DNA from: Flaccisagitta enflata
Lineage: Eukaryota > Chaetognatha > Sagittoidea > Aphragmophora
DNA: 64,000 nucleotides
Direction of reading: 5' to 3'
Assembly (NCBI GenBank): GCA_965153355.1
Contig: OZ231126.1
Coordinates: forward strand, 26,102,001 to 26,166,000
Of this stretch, positions 12,441 through 24,423 are shown one piece after another (position 1 is the first letter of the stretch; each line of letters opens with the position of its first letter). Under the pieces are notes generated by a model, which searched no databases, had not been told where the DNA came from, and saw only the letters and a list, made by a program, of their open reading frames with translations. Both the position numbers and the translations under genes were made by a program.

Positions 12441-12584
12441 CAGTCCATTCAAGGTCATTTGAAATATCTGATCAACAATTGCTGATTTTGTTTAGACCGA
12501 TTTTTTACAGTGAAGCCATCAAGTTTGTTAGGGGCAACATGGTTTGAAATAGTGATGTGGAAGCGCCAAAATTTTGAAACGCAT

Positions 12585-12790
12585 CCTTTTCAATTTGAAG
12601 AAAAGATTTTTTGCTTCAACTTCCGCTTCCACTTTAAAATTTTTGTTGCTTCCGCTTCCACTTCCATTTATAAAAAATTGCGCTCCTGCTTCCACTTCAA
12701 TTTAGAATTTTCTTCCAGCTTCCACTTCCATTACCTGAACTCTATTTTATCTTCAAACATAAAAAAACATCAATTTTAATAGTTTTTATT
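12585..12790 (+). repeat. CTTCCGCTTCCACTTCC repeat, left block
   Basis: Repeated CTTCCGCTTCCAC words. A matching block occurs at 15716-15815 on the far side of the ACATCATTTT array. Confidence 0.7.
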
Positions 12791-12800
12791 TGCCTGCTTC

Positions 12801-12970
12801 CCAACTCTACACCCCGCTTTGTCTGTCAGTTGGTCGGTCAGTTGGTTGGTTGGTTGGTCGGTCTCACTTTACTTTTTTTATGTTTTTTATTCTTTGACCG
12901 TACTGCTCCTACCCAAATGCTCTGGTGACCTTAAATATGGCCCCCTCCCCACCCACACACGACCTTGTTG
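12801..12970 (-). mobile_element. Family A element, copy A5
   Basis: In element sense: CAACAAGGTCGTGTGTGG, then TTTGGGTAGGAGCAGTACGG, AAAAAGTAAAGTGAGACC, GACCAACCAACCAACTGACC and GCGGGGTGTAGAG. The hairpin is missing. Confidence 0.6.
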
Positions 12971-13148
12971 ATTCACAAGAATCCTAAATAATAAAAAAAC
13001 GGAATTTGTAACCTTGCAAAAAAGATTGCCCACATATCTTTAAATACATATCTATTCGCTCTTTGAAAAATAAACTATAGAAAATCAATGACTGTTAGAA
13101 AGATATTCAAAAATTCTTTTAAACTAGACCAAGCAGAATATTGTTATT

Positions 13149-13660
13149 TCTAGTTGCGCGCACGCGACTCTACATCTCGCTTTGTTGGTCCGTTGGTCGA
13201 TCGGTTGGTCCCCTTTTTGGGCAGCAGCCTCGAAGGGGCCGATGACCTATGCTTTCACACAGGGGAAATTTCTCCTTCTCCTTCATCTTCTTCTCCTTCT
13301 ACATCCCCCCCCCCCGGCTTTGGGACCCAAATCCCACCCTCAAGGCCATATCCCAGCCTTTACACCCAAATTCTGGCGTAGAGGCCCAAATTTCAGCATT
13401 GAGACCCAAATTCCAGCCTTAAGGCCCCAACCCCAGCTTCAAGGCTCAAACCCCAGCTTTCTGGCCCAAATCCCACCCTTGAGCCCTAAATTTCATCCTC
13501 AAAGCTGAAACCCCGACCAAAATCACAGCCTCAAGGCGCAAATCACAGCCTTGAGGCTCAAATCCCAGTGTTGATGCTAAAATTCAGCCTAGAGCCAAAC
13601 ACTAGCATAGATCATCGACCCTTGGGGCCTGCCCTCTCACATCACACATCAACACTAAAC
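13149..13660 (-). mobile_element. Composite: family C element with A-type 3' end (C8)
   Basis: In element sense the C inverted repeat (ATCGGCCCCTTCGAGGCTGC then TGCCC) runs straight into AAAAAGGGGACCAACC and the A 3' end GTCGCGTGCGCGCAAC. The junction is the same as at 23455-23470. The C core (about 13290-13590) is a degenerate repeat of CCCAAATCCCAGCCTTAAGG. The other C end is not found. Confidence 0.6.
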
Positions 13661-13730
13661 AGGCAGCAGGAGGTACTGCTGACCATCTGTTGCCCTAAAC
13701 TATTACTTTTTATATATTATTTTGGTTATT

Positions 13731-15715
13731 TTATATCATTTTACATCATTTTAAATCATTTTACATCATTTACATCATTTTACTTATTACATCATTTTAC
13801 TTCATTTTACATCATTTTACATTCCTAACATCATTTTAACATTTTATCATTTTGCATCATTTTACATCATTTACATCATTTTATGTATTTATTATTCACA
13901 TCATTTTATATCATATTCATCATTTACATCATATACGTCATTTACGTCATTTTATCATTTACCATCATTTACATCATTTCATCATTTTACATCATTTTAC
14001 ATCATTTTACATCATTTTACATCATATTACAGCATTTTACATCATTTACATCAATTTACATCATTTTACATCATTTTACATCATTTTACGTTATTTTACA
14101 TCATTTGCATCATTTAACATCATTCTACATCATTTACATCATTTACATCATTTTACTTCATTTTACATCATCTTACATCATTTATATCATTTTGCGTCAT
14201 TTTACATCATTTTACATGATTAAACATCATTTTACATCATTTTACATCATTTTACATCATTTAGATCATTTTACATCATTTAACTTCATTTATGTCATTT
14301 TATTTCATTTACATCGTTTTACATCACTTTACATCACTTTACATCATTTTACATCATTTTACATCATTTTATATCATTTTGCATCACCACACATGATTTA
14401 CATCATTTTACATTATTTCACTTCATTTTATGTCATTTTACATCATTTTACATCAAATTACATCAATTTACATCAATTTTCATCATTTTACATCATTTTA
14501 GATCATTTATATCATTTACATAATTTTACAAAATTTTACATCATTTTACATCATTTTACATCATTTTATATCACTTTACATTACCATACATGATTTACAT
14601 CATTTTACATTATTTCACTTCATTTTATGTCATTTTACATCATTTTACATCAATTTACATCATTTGCATCATTTTACATCATTTTACATCATTTATATCA
14701 TTTACATAATTTTACATAATTTTACATCATTTTACATCATTTGACATCATTTTACATCATTAACATTATTTTACATCATTTTACATCATTTTACATCATT
14801 TTTAATCATTTACATCATTCTACATAATTTTACATCATTTAACATCATTTTACATCATTTACATCATTTTACATCATTTTATATCATTTAGATCATTTTA
14901 CATCATTTCACATCATTTTACATTATTTTACATCATTTTACATTATTTATATCATTTTGCATCATTTTACTTCATTTTTTTATCACTTTACCATCATTTT
15001 ACATCATTTTACATCACTTTACATCATTTACATTATTTTACATCATTTTACATCATTTTACATCATTTTACATCATTTTATATCATTTACATCATTTTAC
15101 ATCATTTTACATCATTATACATGATTTACATCATTTTACATTATTTCACTTCATTTTATATCATTTTACATCATTTACATCATTTTACATCAATTTACAT
15201 CAATTTACATCATTTTACATCATTTACATCATTTTACATCATTTGCATCATTTTACATTATTTTACATCATTTATATCATTTATATCATTTTTCATCATT
15301 TTACATCATTTTACATCTTCTTATATCATCCTACATCATCAACATCATTTTACATCATCTTACATCATTTAACATCAATTTACATCATTTTACATCATTT
15401 TACATCATTTACATCATTTTACAGCATTTTACATCATTTTAAATCATTTACATCATTTTACATCATTTAACATCATTTTACATCATTTACATCATTTACA
15501 TCATTTACATCATTTTACATTATTTACATTATTTTACATCATTTTGCATCTCTTAACATCATTTTACATCATTTTGCACCATTTTTTATCATTTACATCA
15601 TTTTACATCATTTTACATCATTTTACATCATTATACATGATTTACATCATTTTACATTATTTACATCATTTTACATCATTTTGCACCTCTTTACATCATT
15701 TTACATCATTTTACT
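13731..15715 (+). repeat. ACATCATTTT array (2 kb)
   Basis: About 200 units alternating 9 and 10 bases (TTTACATCA, TTTTACATCA) with occasional variants such as TTTATATCA and TTACATGAT. Open frames rich in I, H, F, T and Y are a consequence of the unit. Confidence 0.95.
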
Positions 15716-15815
15716 CCATTTCCACTTCCGCATCTGTTTCCATCAAGATTCTGAAAACTGCTTCCGCTTCTGCTTCCGTTTCTACTGAGAAAGTGACGCT
15801 TCCGCTTCCACATCT
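15716..15815 (+). repeat. CTTCCGCTTCC repeat, right block
   Basis: Matches the block at 12585-12790 (TTCCACTTCCGC, CTTCCGCTTCTGC). Confidence 0.65.
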
Positions 15816-16015
15816 CTAGTTTGAAGTCATTTTAGTCAAGATAGTTTGAAGACGGTCTTTAAAGAAGGTTCTTAAGATGTATTCTTAAGCCTGTCTTGAA
15901 GAAGGTTCTTGAAAAAAACATTCAAACCATTCTTCAAGACGATTTTGAAGAAGGTTCTTGAAGCTGGGTCTTAAGACGATTTTGGGAGGGGGTTTGAAGA
16001 CGGTCTTAAGAAGCA
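15816..16015 (+). repeat. GAAGAAGGTTCTTGA degenerate repeat
   Basis: Several imperfect copies of GACGATTTTGAAGAAGG and GGTTCTTGAAG. The first bases continue the GTCATTTTAG array. Confidence 0.6.
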
Positions 16016-16177
16016 AAAAATGGTCCATGTGAACGTCCCTCAGAAATTCGATGTAGTTTTAGAATCTCACTGATTTTTATATGATTTTATTTTTTTTAGC
16101 ACAGATATGACCCAAAACGCTCGCCGATATATATATGTTCTAGATAGTAAATGTTTTTTTTCAGTTGGTTACACTTA

Positions 16178-16364
16178 AACAAGGTCGGATATACGGCTAC
16201 CGAAGTCGCGTGCAGGGCTAGGGGCAGTGATGAAAAAGGCTTACTCAAGCATTTGAGCAGAAGCGCCCGAAAACGCCAAAAACGCCAAAAAAGCAAACAG
16301 TGACCGACCGACAGACCGACCAACCAACACAGCGGGTTATAGAGTCGCGTGCACGCGACTAAAA
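16178..16364 (+). mobile_element. Family A element, copy A6
   Basis: 5' AACAAGGTCGGATATACGGC and AAGTCGCGTGCAGGG, AACGCCAAAAAAGC, GACCGACCGACAG and a perfect 3' hairpin GTCGCGTGCACGCGAC-TAAAA. The 5' GTCGCGTGC is the inverse of the 3' GCACGCGAC. Confidence 0.75.
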
Positions 16365-17123
16365 GTATAAAAAATGTTTTAGGATGTGAATGATTGACAA
16401 TATATTTTTGAAACTGTTTTTCCTAGTGTGACAAGTGAAACAATATCCCTCACTTAAGCCTAATACTCACTTAGTGTTTTGTCCAAAACTGAAAATGTCC
16501 TCCAGTTTGAACGAGGCCATTCTCTCACTGCCGAATTTTCAAGACTCGCAATTCTCAAATGGAGAAGAATTTTGTCGAGCAGAAAGGTTATCTTTTTTTT
16601 TCTTCCTTTTGGAGGAAAACTGAGGAGAAATCCAAAACAGAGATATTCATCGAAAGGGCAAAAAACCTAAGCAGCTACGAAAGCACAGAATTGGTTTAGT
16701 TTATCTGAAAACGTGATCTGTATCAAAGAAACTCGTAAAAGGGGGATATTCATTCATTGATAGTACTTTCTCTATCTTTTTCGTTCGTTTTGTCCTCAAA
16801 AAACAGTTTTCTTGTTTTTGAGTGATCAAGACAAAGACAAGTAATGAAGAAGAATCAAGGTCAGTATCAGTGATTGATTAGTGCGGTGAGGTGATGACTG
16901 ATGACCCTCTTTATCTACATTCATCAATAAATCTCTATCTGTCAAATACTTGATCAATTGAATTTTTTACAAAGGTGACCTCATTCTACCTGTTGCATAC
17001 CCTAATTGTCAAATCATCTACTTTCACCGCAATAACTGCATTGAAATTTGCCAGTGATCACGACTCCACAATGCAATGTGGATTTCACATTTTCTTTCGA
17101 GCTTCATGTCATCACCTTGCGCA

Positions 17124-17125
<2 letters not shown>
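16365..17125. other. Unassigned stretch
   Basis: No supported gene. Open frames of 62-63 residues at 16435-16670 have no recognisable features. Confidence 0.4.
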
Positions 17126-17129
<4 letters not shown>

Positions 17130-17200
<71 letters not shown>

Positions 17201-17338
17201 CTCTATATCTTATTGTCTTTTCTGCCTCCGTTTTTCCTTCGTTAGGTCTTTCAACGGTAGAAGCCTTTATGAAAAATCCTCAGTTTCTTGTAGAGAGAGA
17301 GAGAGATTCTTTTCTCTCTCTCTCTCTCTCTCTCTCTC
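17130..17338 (+). repeat. CT microsatellites (two blocks)
   Basis: CT runs at 17130-17197 and 17313-17338, with a short GA run at 17292-17305. Confidence 0.9.
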
Positions 17339-17809
17339 CTTTTTTCGTTTCCATGAGTCATGAGATGTCAAAGGATGATTTATTTGGTTTGTGGTTAGAA
17401 ACATTGTGTCTGGAAAAACAAAGATTTTTTCTTCAGGGTCAACGTCACTTTGAGCCTCAAAACAAGCGAGAATTCGAGATTTTTTTCTCTTTTCCTTTGC
17501 TTGTTATCCTTCTATCTTTTTTTCTTTCCATGGAAACTGATATCAAACCATATAAATTTTTCTTCTTCATCCCCCCCCTTTTTTTTCGTTTTGGTTGTTG
17601 AGTTGTTTTATCTGAAATACAAGAATAATTCAATGGATAAATTCTATTTCCATTTTAGACACATACGCATTTATTCATTTCAGTCATGGTATGAGATTCG
17701 TTATATGATATCTTTGCTTCGTTTCCATTTCGTCACATCTACACCTCCAATATGCCCCGATCACCATATTTCTCCTAATTAGCGCCTCCTCCCAGATTAT
17801 TTTTTTGGC

Positions 17810-17950
17810 CCTCCTTCTTTTTTTCAGTAAAAAAAAATTTATCACAATTACAAAATTCTCTTTTTTTTCTCAGCAATTCTAACCATAAAAAAAACAAATT
17901 TATCACAATTACAAAATTTTCTTTTTTTTTCAGCAAGTCTAACCATGAAA
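17810..17950 (+). repeat. Imperfect tandem duplication near TTATCACAATTACAAAAT
   Basis: A block of about 62 bases containing TTATCACAATTACAAAAT, then TTCAGCAA and TCTAACCATAAAA, is present twice (17838 and 17901). Confidence 0.7.
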
Positions 17951-18551
17951 ACCATGATTGTTTTTTTTTTCTTTTTTTTTTTTTGTCTTCTTGTCTTTGC
18001 CTGTTTTGCTCATCATCTTTCATTCCATTTTTAATTCTCTCACTTTCTATAATAAAAAGTGGGATCAATCTTATTTGAGGGGGCACTAATTAGAAGGGTA
18101 AAATGATATTGTCAAATATTGATTTTACAGGCGCCCGGAGCGCTAATTAGGAGTACGGTACAAGAAGATCTACAATCACATACAAAATAGAGTCGACAAA
18201 GAGTTAAAACGAAAATAAATACCTTTAAAAAAAAAAAGAAATACTGCATTGAGCAATTTGACTTATTTGAGCCTTCAATGCAATGGTATGATAAAAAGAA
18301 TATTCGAGGGTTTGAAAGTGAAGCACAAATGAAGCACAAATGAGGCGTTCCATTACTTTATGTCAGAGCTGTATGAAAGTATTACCATTTGTAATTAGAC
18401 ACTACCATTTGAGTACCCAGTGAATACCTTGGTGGCTCATCTTGTTTAGGTTTTTTTTTAAGTCGCTCGCTAGGTGACACTATATCGTATATGAGGGTAT
18501 GTTCGTCCGAAGTTTCTAAGGTCCGTCTGAAAGTCGGTTAAGCAAAATTTT
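17951..18551. other. Unassigned stretch
   Basis: No supported gene. Poly-T, poly-A and CTTTTT runs. GCGCTAATTAGGAG and GGGGGCACTAATTAGAAGGG lie near 18081-18155. Confidence 0.35.
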
Positions 18552-18677
18552 CGATGACGCGACACTAGCCGATATAGTGATTTCCGAGCATTCCTACCTC
18601 TGCCCAACCACAGCTCAGCCCCCACCCAGCCGCATTAGCAAGCGACTACTTTTTGTTCGTGTATCCAGCCTTGTTTA
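18552..18677 (-). mobile_element. Family A variant, copy A7
   Basis: In element sense AACAAGGCTGGATACACG, AGTCGCTTGCTAATGCGG, GGTTGGGCAGAGGTAGG, then GCTAGTGTCGCGTCATCG at the 3' end. Closest in type to copy A18. Confidence 0.5.
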
Positions 18678-18735
18678 TTCCTTCAGTCCTTTAAAACTCT
18701 CTTTTAATACCTGCTCTCGCTTTTACTTTTTCTCT

Positions 18736-18855
<120 letters not shown>

Positions 18856-19029
18856 TTCTCCCCATTTTCTTTCTCAGTATGGTGATGTAATGGAATGCTC
18901 ATTAATCAAAAGGCGATTCGAGCGTTGTAACGCCGATGTCAAATAACTGGGTGAAGAGAGAGGCACTAGAGTCAGAGAGATCACTAAACCTAAATGAGCC
19001 TAAACTTTCTGTAGCTCTCCTTAAGCATC

Positions 19030-19145
19030 AGAGCCAGAGAGAGGGAGAGAAAAGGAGAGATAGGGACAAGGACACTCAGAGAGACAGAAAAAACAGAGAC
19101 AGAGAGAAACAGAGACAGCGAGACAGAGACACTGAGAGAGTAGAG
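19030..19145 (+). repeat. GAGACAGA purine-rich degenerate repeat
   Basis: GAGAGAGG, GAGACAGAG and GACAGAGAC words. Confidence 0.7.
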
Positions 19146-19974
19146 ATCCCTTCTATTCCTCTATCCTCATGTTTTTTTTTCTCAATCTTATGCCTAATCC
19201 TCTTTTCTTTTCTCTTGCGTTCTTTCTAACCCTATCTCTTGGCGTGTTCTTCTTCCCTTTCCTTGGCCTATTCCTATCACCAGGATTTCCAAGAAAAAAT
19301 TTCTTTTGCTTATTTTCTTCTATTCATCTGTCCTTTTTATCCAACAGCCCCACCCCATTATCACCGATCCAATGATAAAAATGTTTTTCTAATTTCATAG
19401 TTTACGATGGCAATGACGGAAATCCACCATATGAGAAAAAAATGTATATCCTATAAAACTTACTATTTTGAGTAATTCCTTCAGATAAGAAATTTGCTTA
19501 CATTGGAAGTGTGTCTGCAACTTTTTTCCCAATTCATTCCTTTTTTCAATAAGTTACAAAAAAGATTTTGTTTTTTTTTTTCAAATTGCATTTCATCTCA
19601 CGTTACGCAGCTTGACCATCCTTGTAAAACGGTTCAAAGTACGCCCTTTATGGTTTCCAACCTTGCTCAACCCCCCTACCACACCTTGACTTATTTGGAA
19701 TGTTCTTACATCAATGCCCCTTTTTCCCTCCTTCCTGTCCTATCGCGTTTCAGAGACCCACTCTCCTAAACGTATCATCTTTTTTTATATTTCCGATATT
19801 TTCCTTTCTCACTCCTGAGAGACTTGGCATTTTTCAGAATATAAAACTTCGATAAACCAATGAAAAAAAAAAGTGGAAATTCTTCCTCGTGGGAAAACAT
19901 TGGAAAAGTTAAGCGCCAGAATTTTTATTAGAGTAAACCGCGGGAAGAGCCCTTGGTGAAATTGCGCCTCTATA
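19146..19974. other. Unassigned pyrimidine-rich stretch
   Basis: No supported feature. Open frames of 68-97 residues are low complexity. Confidence 0.4.
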
Positions 19975-20430
19975 TATGGGGATGTCCACATTGGATCAAT
20001 TTGACACTTCTCTTCATTGGAATATACACATTGGATCAAACTGACACCTTTCTTAATGGGAATGTCCACATTGAATCAAATTGACACTTCCTTTCATGGG
20101 GATTTACACGGAAAATCAAACTGACACTTCTCCTCATAGGGATGTCCACATTGGATTAAATTGACACTTCTCTTCATGGGAGTGTCGACATTGGATCAAA
20201 TCAACACTTCTCTTCATGGGGATGTCCGCATTGGATCAAACTGACACATCTCCTAATAGGGATATACACATTGGATCCAATTGACACTTCTCTTCATGGG
20301 AATGTACACATTGGATCAAACTGACACCTTTCTGAATGGCAATGTCCACATAGGATCAAATTGACACTTCCTTACCTGGGGATTTACATGTGGAATCAAA
20401 TAAACACTTCTCTTCATGGGGATGTCCGCT
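19975..20430 (+). repeat. 40-bp satellite, block 1
   Basis: About eleven copies of a 40-bp unit: TTGACACTTCTCTTCATGG + GGATGTCCACATTGGATCAAA, with 5-20% divergence. The period is not a multiple of three, so frames shift from copy to copy. Confidence 0.9.
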
Positions 20431-20585
20431 AGCATAAGAAAAAATAATGTAATGTCATAGAAAACTTCTCTATCAGAGGGTTATAGCCCTAAATCATATT
20501 TACAGATGGTCCCTGAAAGAAATTTAGCCCTGGAACCCCTATAAATTGACGCCGCCACCCGCCCCCTTTCCAATAATAAAACATG
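20431..20585. other. Interruption in the 40-bp satellite
   Basis: About 155 bases unrelated to the unit. No terminal repeats could be matched. Confidence 0.5.
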
Positions 20586-20800
20586 GGAAATTGACACTTC
20601 TTTTCATGGGAATGTCCACAATGGATCAAATTGACACTTCTCTTCATGGGAGTGTCCACATCGGATTGATTTACACTTCTCTTCATAGGAATGTTCAGAT
20701 TGGACCAAATTGACACGTCTCTTCATGGGGATATACATATTAACGCCTCTCTGTATGAATATGTATACATCGGAAAAAAATGATACCTTTCTTCATGGTT
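20586..20800 (+). repeat. 40-bp satellite, block 2
   Basis: About five further copies of the same unit, decaying at the right end. Confidence 0.9.
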
Positions 20801-20809
20801 ATGTCCATG

Positions 20810-21444
20810 TTGTCATTCTTTTTGTTGTTTTTCTTTTGTTTTTGTCGTCATTTTTGTTGTTGTTGTTGTTATTGTTGTTGTTGTTGTTATTGTTGTTGTT
20901 ATTGTTGTTATTGTTATTGTTGTTGTTATTATTGTTATTTATTATTGTTGTTATTGTTTTCATAATTGTTATTTGTTGTTGCTGTTATTATTGTTGTTGT
21001 TGTTATTTTGTTGTTGATGATTTGTTGTTGTTATTGTTGTTATTTGTTGTTGTTGTTGTTATTTATTATTTATTTGTTTATTTGTTTATTGTTATTGTTG
21101 TTATTTGTTATTGTTGTTGTTGTTGTTGTTGTCGTCTTCATAAGTTGTTGTTGTTGTGTTGTTGTTTTGTTGTTGTTGTTGTTATTTGTTATTCTATTTG
21201 TTGTTGTTGTTGTTTGTTGTTGTTGTTGTTGTGGTTGTTATTTATTATCGTTATCGTTTGTCATTGTCGTTGTCGTTGTTGTCGTCGTCGTCGTCGTCGT
21301 CATAATTATTATTGTTGTTGTTGTTGTTGTTGTTGTGGTTTGTTGTTTGTTGTTGTTAATGGTGTTGTATTTATTGTTGTTGTTATTGTTGTTGTTGTTG
21401 TTGTTGTTGTCCAGAGTTATTCTTGTTATTGTTGTTGTCTGTGT

Positions 21445-21479
<35 letters not shown>

Positions 21480-21544
21480 ATTATTTGTTGTTATTTGTTG
21501 TTGTTATTTGTTGTTGTTGTTGTTGTTGTTTATTTATTGTGGTT

Positions 21545-21601
<57 letters not shown>

Positions 21602-21603
21602 AT
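20810..21603 (+). repeat. GTT trinucleotide array (0.8 kb)
   Basis: TTG/TTGTTA units with occasional GTC and ATT variants. The poly-V/L/C frames of up to 299 residues are products of the repeat. Confidence 0.95.
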
Positions 21604-21859
21604 TGCTAATGAAAGATTATTCACTTTCCAATTATGTTCAACGTTGCTCTTTTATCGGACTTGAGATTTGGAAACTTCACTAAAAGATGGCATCAATAGT
21701 CGAAGAGCGAGGAAATGGAAGCAGCAGAAGATGAGTGATTGAGAGAGGAGGGGGAAGAGGAGAGGGAAGAAGAGGAGGTGGAGCGCAACAATCGAAACTG
21801 TGATAACCGATCACGAACCAATGCCATCTACTTAAGTGTCGCACAAAAATCAGAAGATG

Positions 21860-21860
<1 letters not shown>
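21604..21860. other. Unassigned purine-rich stretch
   Basis: GAGGAGGG and GAAGAGGAG words. No supported gene. Confidence 0.4.

Positions 21861-21902
<42 letters not shown>
21861..21902 (+). repeat. AG microsatellite
   Basis: About 20 AG units. Confidence 0.95.
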
Positions 21903-21907
<5 letters not shown>

Positions 21908-21989
21908 AGGAATCAAGGATCAAATGTAGGAGTAGCGAGAAGAAAAGAAACGCAGAGCGAAAAAACGCTAAGGAAGGAAAAAACTAATA

Positions 21990-22190
21990 AGAATGGTAAC
22001 AAAGACAGAATAGAAAAAAGAGACAAAGAAACACAAAAACATAGAAACAAAGAAACAAGTAACGAAAGCCACAAAAAAACAAACAAACAAAGAAACCAAG
22101 AAACGAACAAAGAAAGATTGATATTAGATAGAATGAAATATAGAAACATAAAAAGAAACAGAGAGAGGAAGTTTGAAAGAAACAAAACAA
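21990..22190 (+). repeat. AAAGAAAC-type degenerate repeat
   Basis: Repeated AGAAACAAAGAAAC and AAACAAACAAAG words, nearly pyrimidine-free. Confidence 0.6.
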
Positions 22191-22658
22191 GTCATCTAAG
22201 GATCGGACATGGTCAGCGGTACCCGATGCCCTGCTTACAGCGATCAGCTGAAGAAATGAAGTGGGAGCAAGGCAGTGGCATCAAAGGGCTGATGTCCTGT
22301 AGGACACAGGGGTGAATTTCCGTATGTCTCAAGAGGGCATATTTGAGGCCTTTGGGGTAATTTTTTTCAATGGCGATATATATTGTTTCCATTTCTCGTC
22401 AGTATTGCCTGTTATTCAATTTGGATGTCATATTTTTTTCAATTATTGGTCAAGTTTCCATGTTATCCAAACAGAATTTTGCATCATTTTAATTTTTCCA
22501 TGTAACTCAATGGGAGGCTTGCATTTGGTCAATTTTCCATGTTATTTGAGAAGCTTAGGGGTGGGAGGACGGATAAATGGATAGACAGATAAATGTATAG
22601 AAATTCATCCCTGTGTCCTACAGGACATCGGCCCTTTGGGGCCGCTGCCAAAAAAGGA
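22186..22658 (+). mobile_element. Family C element, copy C1
   Basis: 5' AACAAGTCATCTAAGGATCG, GGTCAGCGGTACCCGATG, then inverted repeats GATGTCCTGTAGGACACAGG / CCTGTGTCCTACAGGACATC. The core has CCATGTTATTCAATTTGG-like units of about 50 bp. The 3' end is GGGGCCGCTGCC-AAAAAAG. Confidence 0.75.
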
Positions 22659-22773
22659 AACGAAATTAGAAAACAATCTACAGCTGAACCTTGGTATTGC
22701 CCTTTGTAGATACTTTCCTTCATGTGAAAGCGCCACATCACATCGCAACATCGTTACGGGCGCCCGAAAAGAA

Positions 22774-22899
22774 AACAAGGCCAGATACACGGCTACCCCA
22801 GTCGCGTGTGGGTGGGCAGAAGCAGTGCTGGAGAAGGTCACTATTGCATTTGGGCAGGAGCAGTAAGCTCAAAAAGCTCAAAAACGCCAAAAAAGTAAC
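22774..22899 (+). mobile_element. Family A 5' part, copy A8
   Basis: 5' AACAAGGCCAGATACACGGC, AGTCGCGTGTGGGTGGGC, TTTGGGCAGGAGCAGTAAGC, AAAACGCCAAAAAAGTAA. Cut off where C2 starts. Confidence 0.7.
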
Positions 22900-23457
22900 T
22901 AGTCATCCAAGGATCGCACATGGTCAGCGGTATCCGATGCCCTGCTTAGATTGATTAGTTGCAGAAGTGGATTGAGAGCAGGGCAGCGGCCCCAAAGGGC
23001 CGATGTCCTGTAGGACACAGGGGTGAATTTCCAGACGTCCTGAGAAGGCACATTTGAGGCCTTTGGGGCTACTTTCCTTGTTATTTAATGAAAACATTGA
23101 ATTTTTTTCCCATTTCATTGTCAATTTTCCATGTTATTCAATCTGAATTTTGCATTTATTTACAAATTTGTCAATTTTCCACGTTAGTCAATAGGAATTT
23201 CCCATATTTCTAACCTCTAGTAAATTTTCTATGTTATTCAATGGGAATTCCATATTTTTTTTCATTTCTTTATCAATTTTTCATGTTATTCAATGGGAAT
23301 TTTGCATTTCTTCAATTTTCCTTGTTATTCAATGGGAACATGAGGCTCAGAAGCTTTGGTGAGGGGGGGGGGACATACGGATGGACGGATGGACGGACGG
23401 ACGTCTGGAAATTTACCCCTGTCCTACAGGACATCGGCCCTTTGGGGCCGCTGCCCA
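22900..23457 (+). mobile_element. Family C element, copy C2
   Basis: 5' ACTAGTCATCCAAGGATCG, GGTCAGCGGTATCCGATG, hairpin arms GCCCTGCT/AGCAGGGC, inverted repeats CGGCCCCAAAGGGCCGATG / CATCGGCCCTTTGGGGCCG, and a core of about 40-50 bp units containing CCATGTTATTCAATGGG. Confidence 0.8.
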
Positions 23458-23606
23458 AAAAGGGGACCAACCGACCGACCGACCGACCGACCGACCGACC
23501 GACCGACTGACCGACCGACCGACCGACCGACCGACCAACCGACCGACCGACTGACCAACGGACCGACATAGTGGGGTGTAGGGTCGCGTAGCACGCGACT
23601 AAAAAA
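23458..23606 (+). mobile_element. Family A 3' part following C2
   Basis: AAAAGGGGACCAACCGACC, about 20 GACC units, then GTAGGGTCGCGTAGCACG and CGAC-TAAAAAA. Either the rest of copy A8 split by C2, or an A-type tail belonging to C2. Confidence 0.75.
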
Positions 23607-24423
23607 TGAATTTCAACATGAAAAATTTACAGGGCAATGTCTTGAACGGATAAGCCAATGGTCTAGAGAGATCTGAGTTTATTTTGGCAAAGGTCATTAA
23701 ACTAAGTGCGTTTGTGATTTTGCCAAATACTTTCAACTTAAGGCCAAGCAAATGTAAGGAACAACGAACTTTAACCGGGATGTTTTTTTTTTCATCAAAT
23801 TCATTACATAATCATAACAAATAGTGGTCAAGGTTAACGATCTTTTAAACGCATATCAGTAGAAGGCGTTGTAATAAATATAGGTGATTCTTGAATAACC
23901 ATAACGATGAAATAAAAAGGCAAACAGTGCTCGTAACATATCAAATCTATGAAAAAGGGCAGGGCATATGAAATGCTAACATCCCTAGTCGTATGCGGTA
24001 GTTGACTGGTGACAAAAAGATGAATTGGCAAATGATCCAACACTTAGTGTTTAATGCACATACAATAAAACCAGCAAGAAGAAAAAAATGGATTTTTTCC
24101 TATTTTGGTTTTCAGATCTATGTGCACCCGATGGCCGGTAATGGAGTCTTACTGAATGAAGAACTATACATACGGAAGACAAATTTCAACTTTCTTTCTC
24201 TCCATGATCTGAAATGAACAACAAACGTTTTTATACGAGTTTTTTAACGCGATGTATGACTCAATTTCAGACAAAATCACATGTAGGCAATCATTCAAAA
24301 TGCATACTGGTAGAAAAAAATGACCGTGTATTAGGTTGTAAATGCGGACAATGACAATCAAAATGATAACAAAATGACTTCACACCCCCATTTCTAATCC
24401 CTGTGGTCTGTTTTCACCGGCTT
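23607..24423. other. Region downstream of the cystine-knot gene
   Basis: Presumed 3' flank of the minus-strand gene. No canonical AATAAA close to its stop. A minus-strand ATTAAA at 24050-24055 and AATACA at 24327-24332 are weak poly(A) signal candidates. Confidence 0.3.

Noticed and set aside
13568-15819. Frames rich in I, H, F, T and Y over 2 kb
   Set aside because: Products of the ACATCATTTT array, whose units alternate between 9 and 10 bases and shift frame.
16178-16364. Canonical Helitron end
   Set aside because: Hairpin plus CTAA looks similar, but the expected spacing between hairpin and CTRR and the following T are absent. A Helentron-like origin is only a hypothesis.
20710-21609. 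299-codon plus-strand frame rich in C, L and V
   Set aside because: It follows the GTT array exactly. All three frames are open as poly-V, poly-L or poly-C, which is expected for a stop-free trinucleotide repeat.
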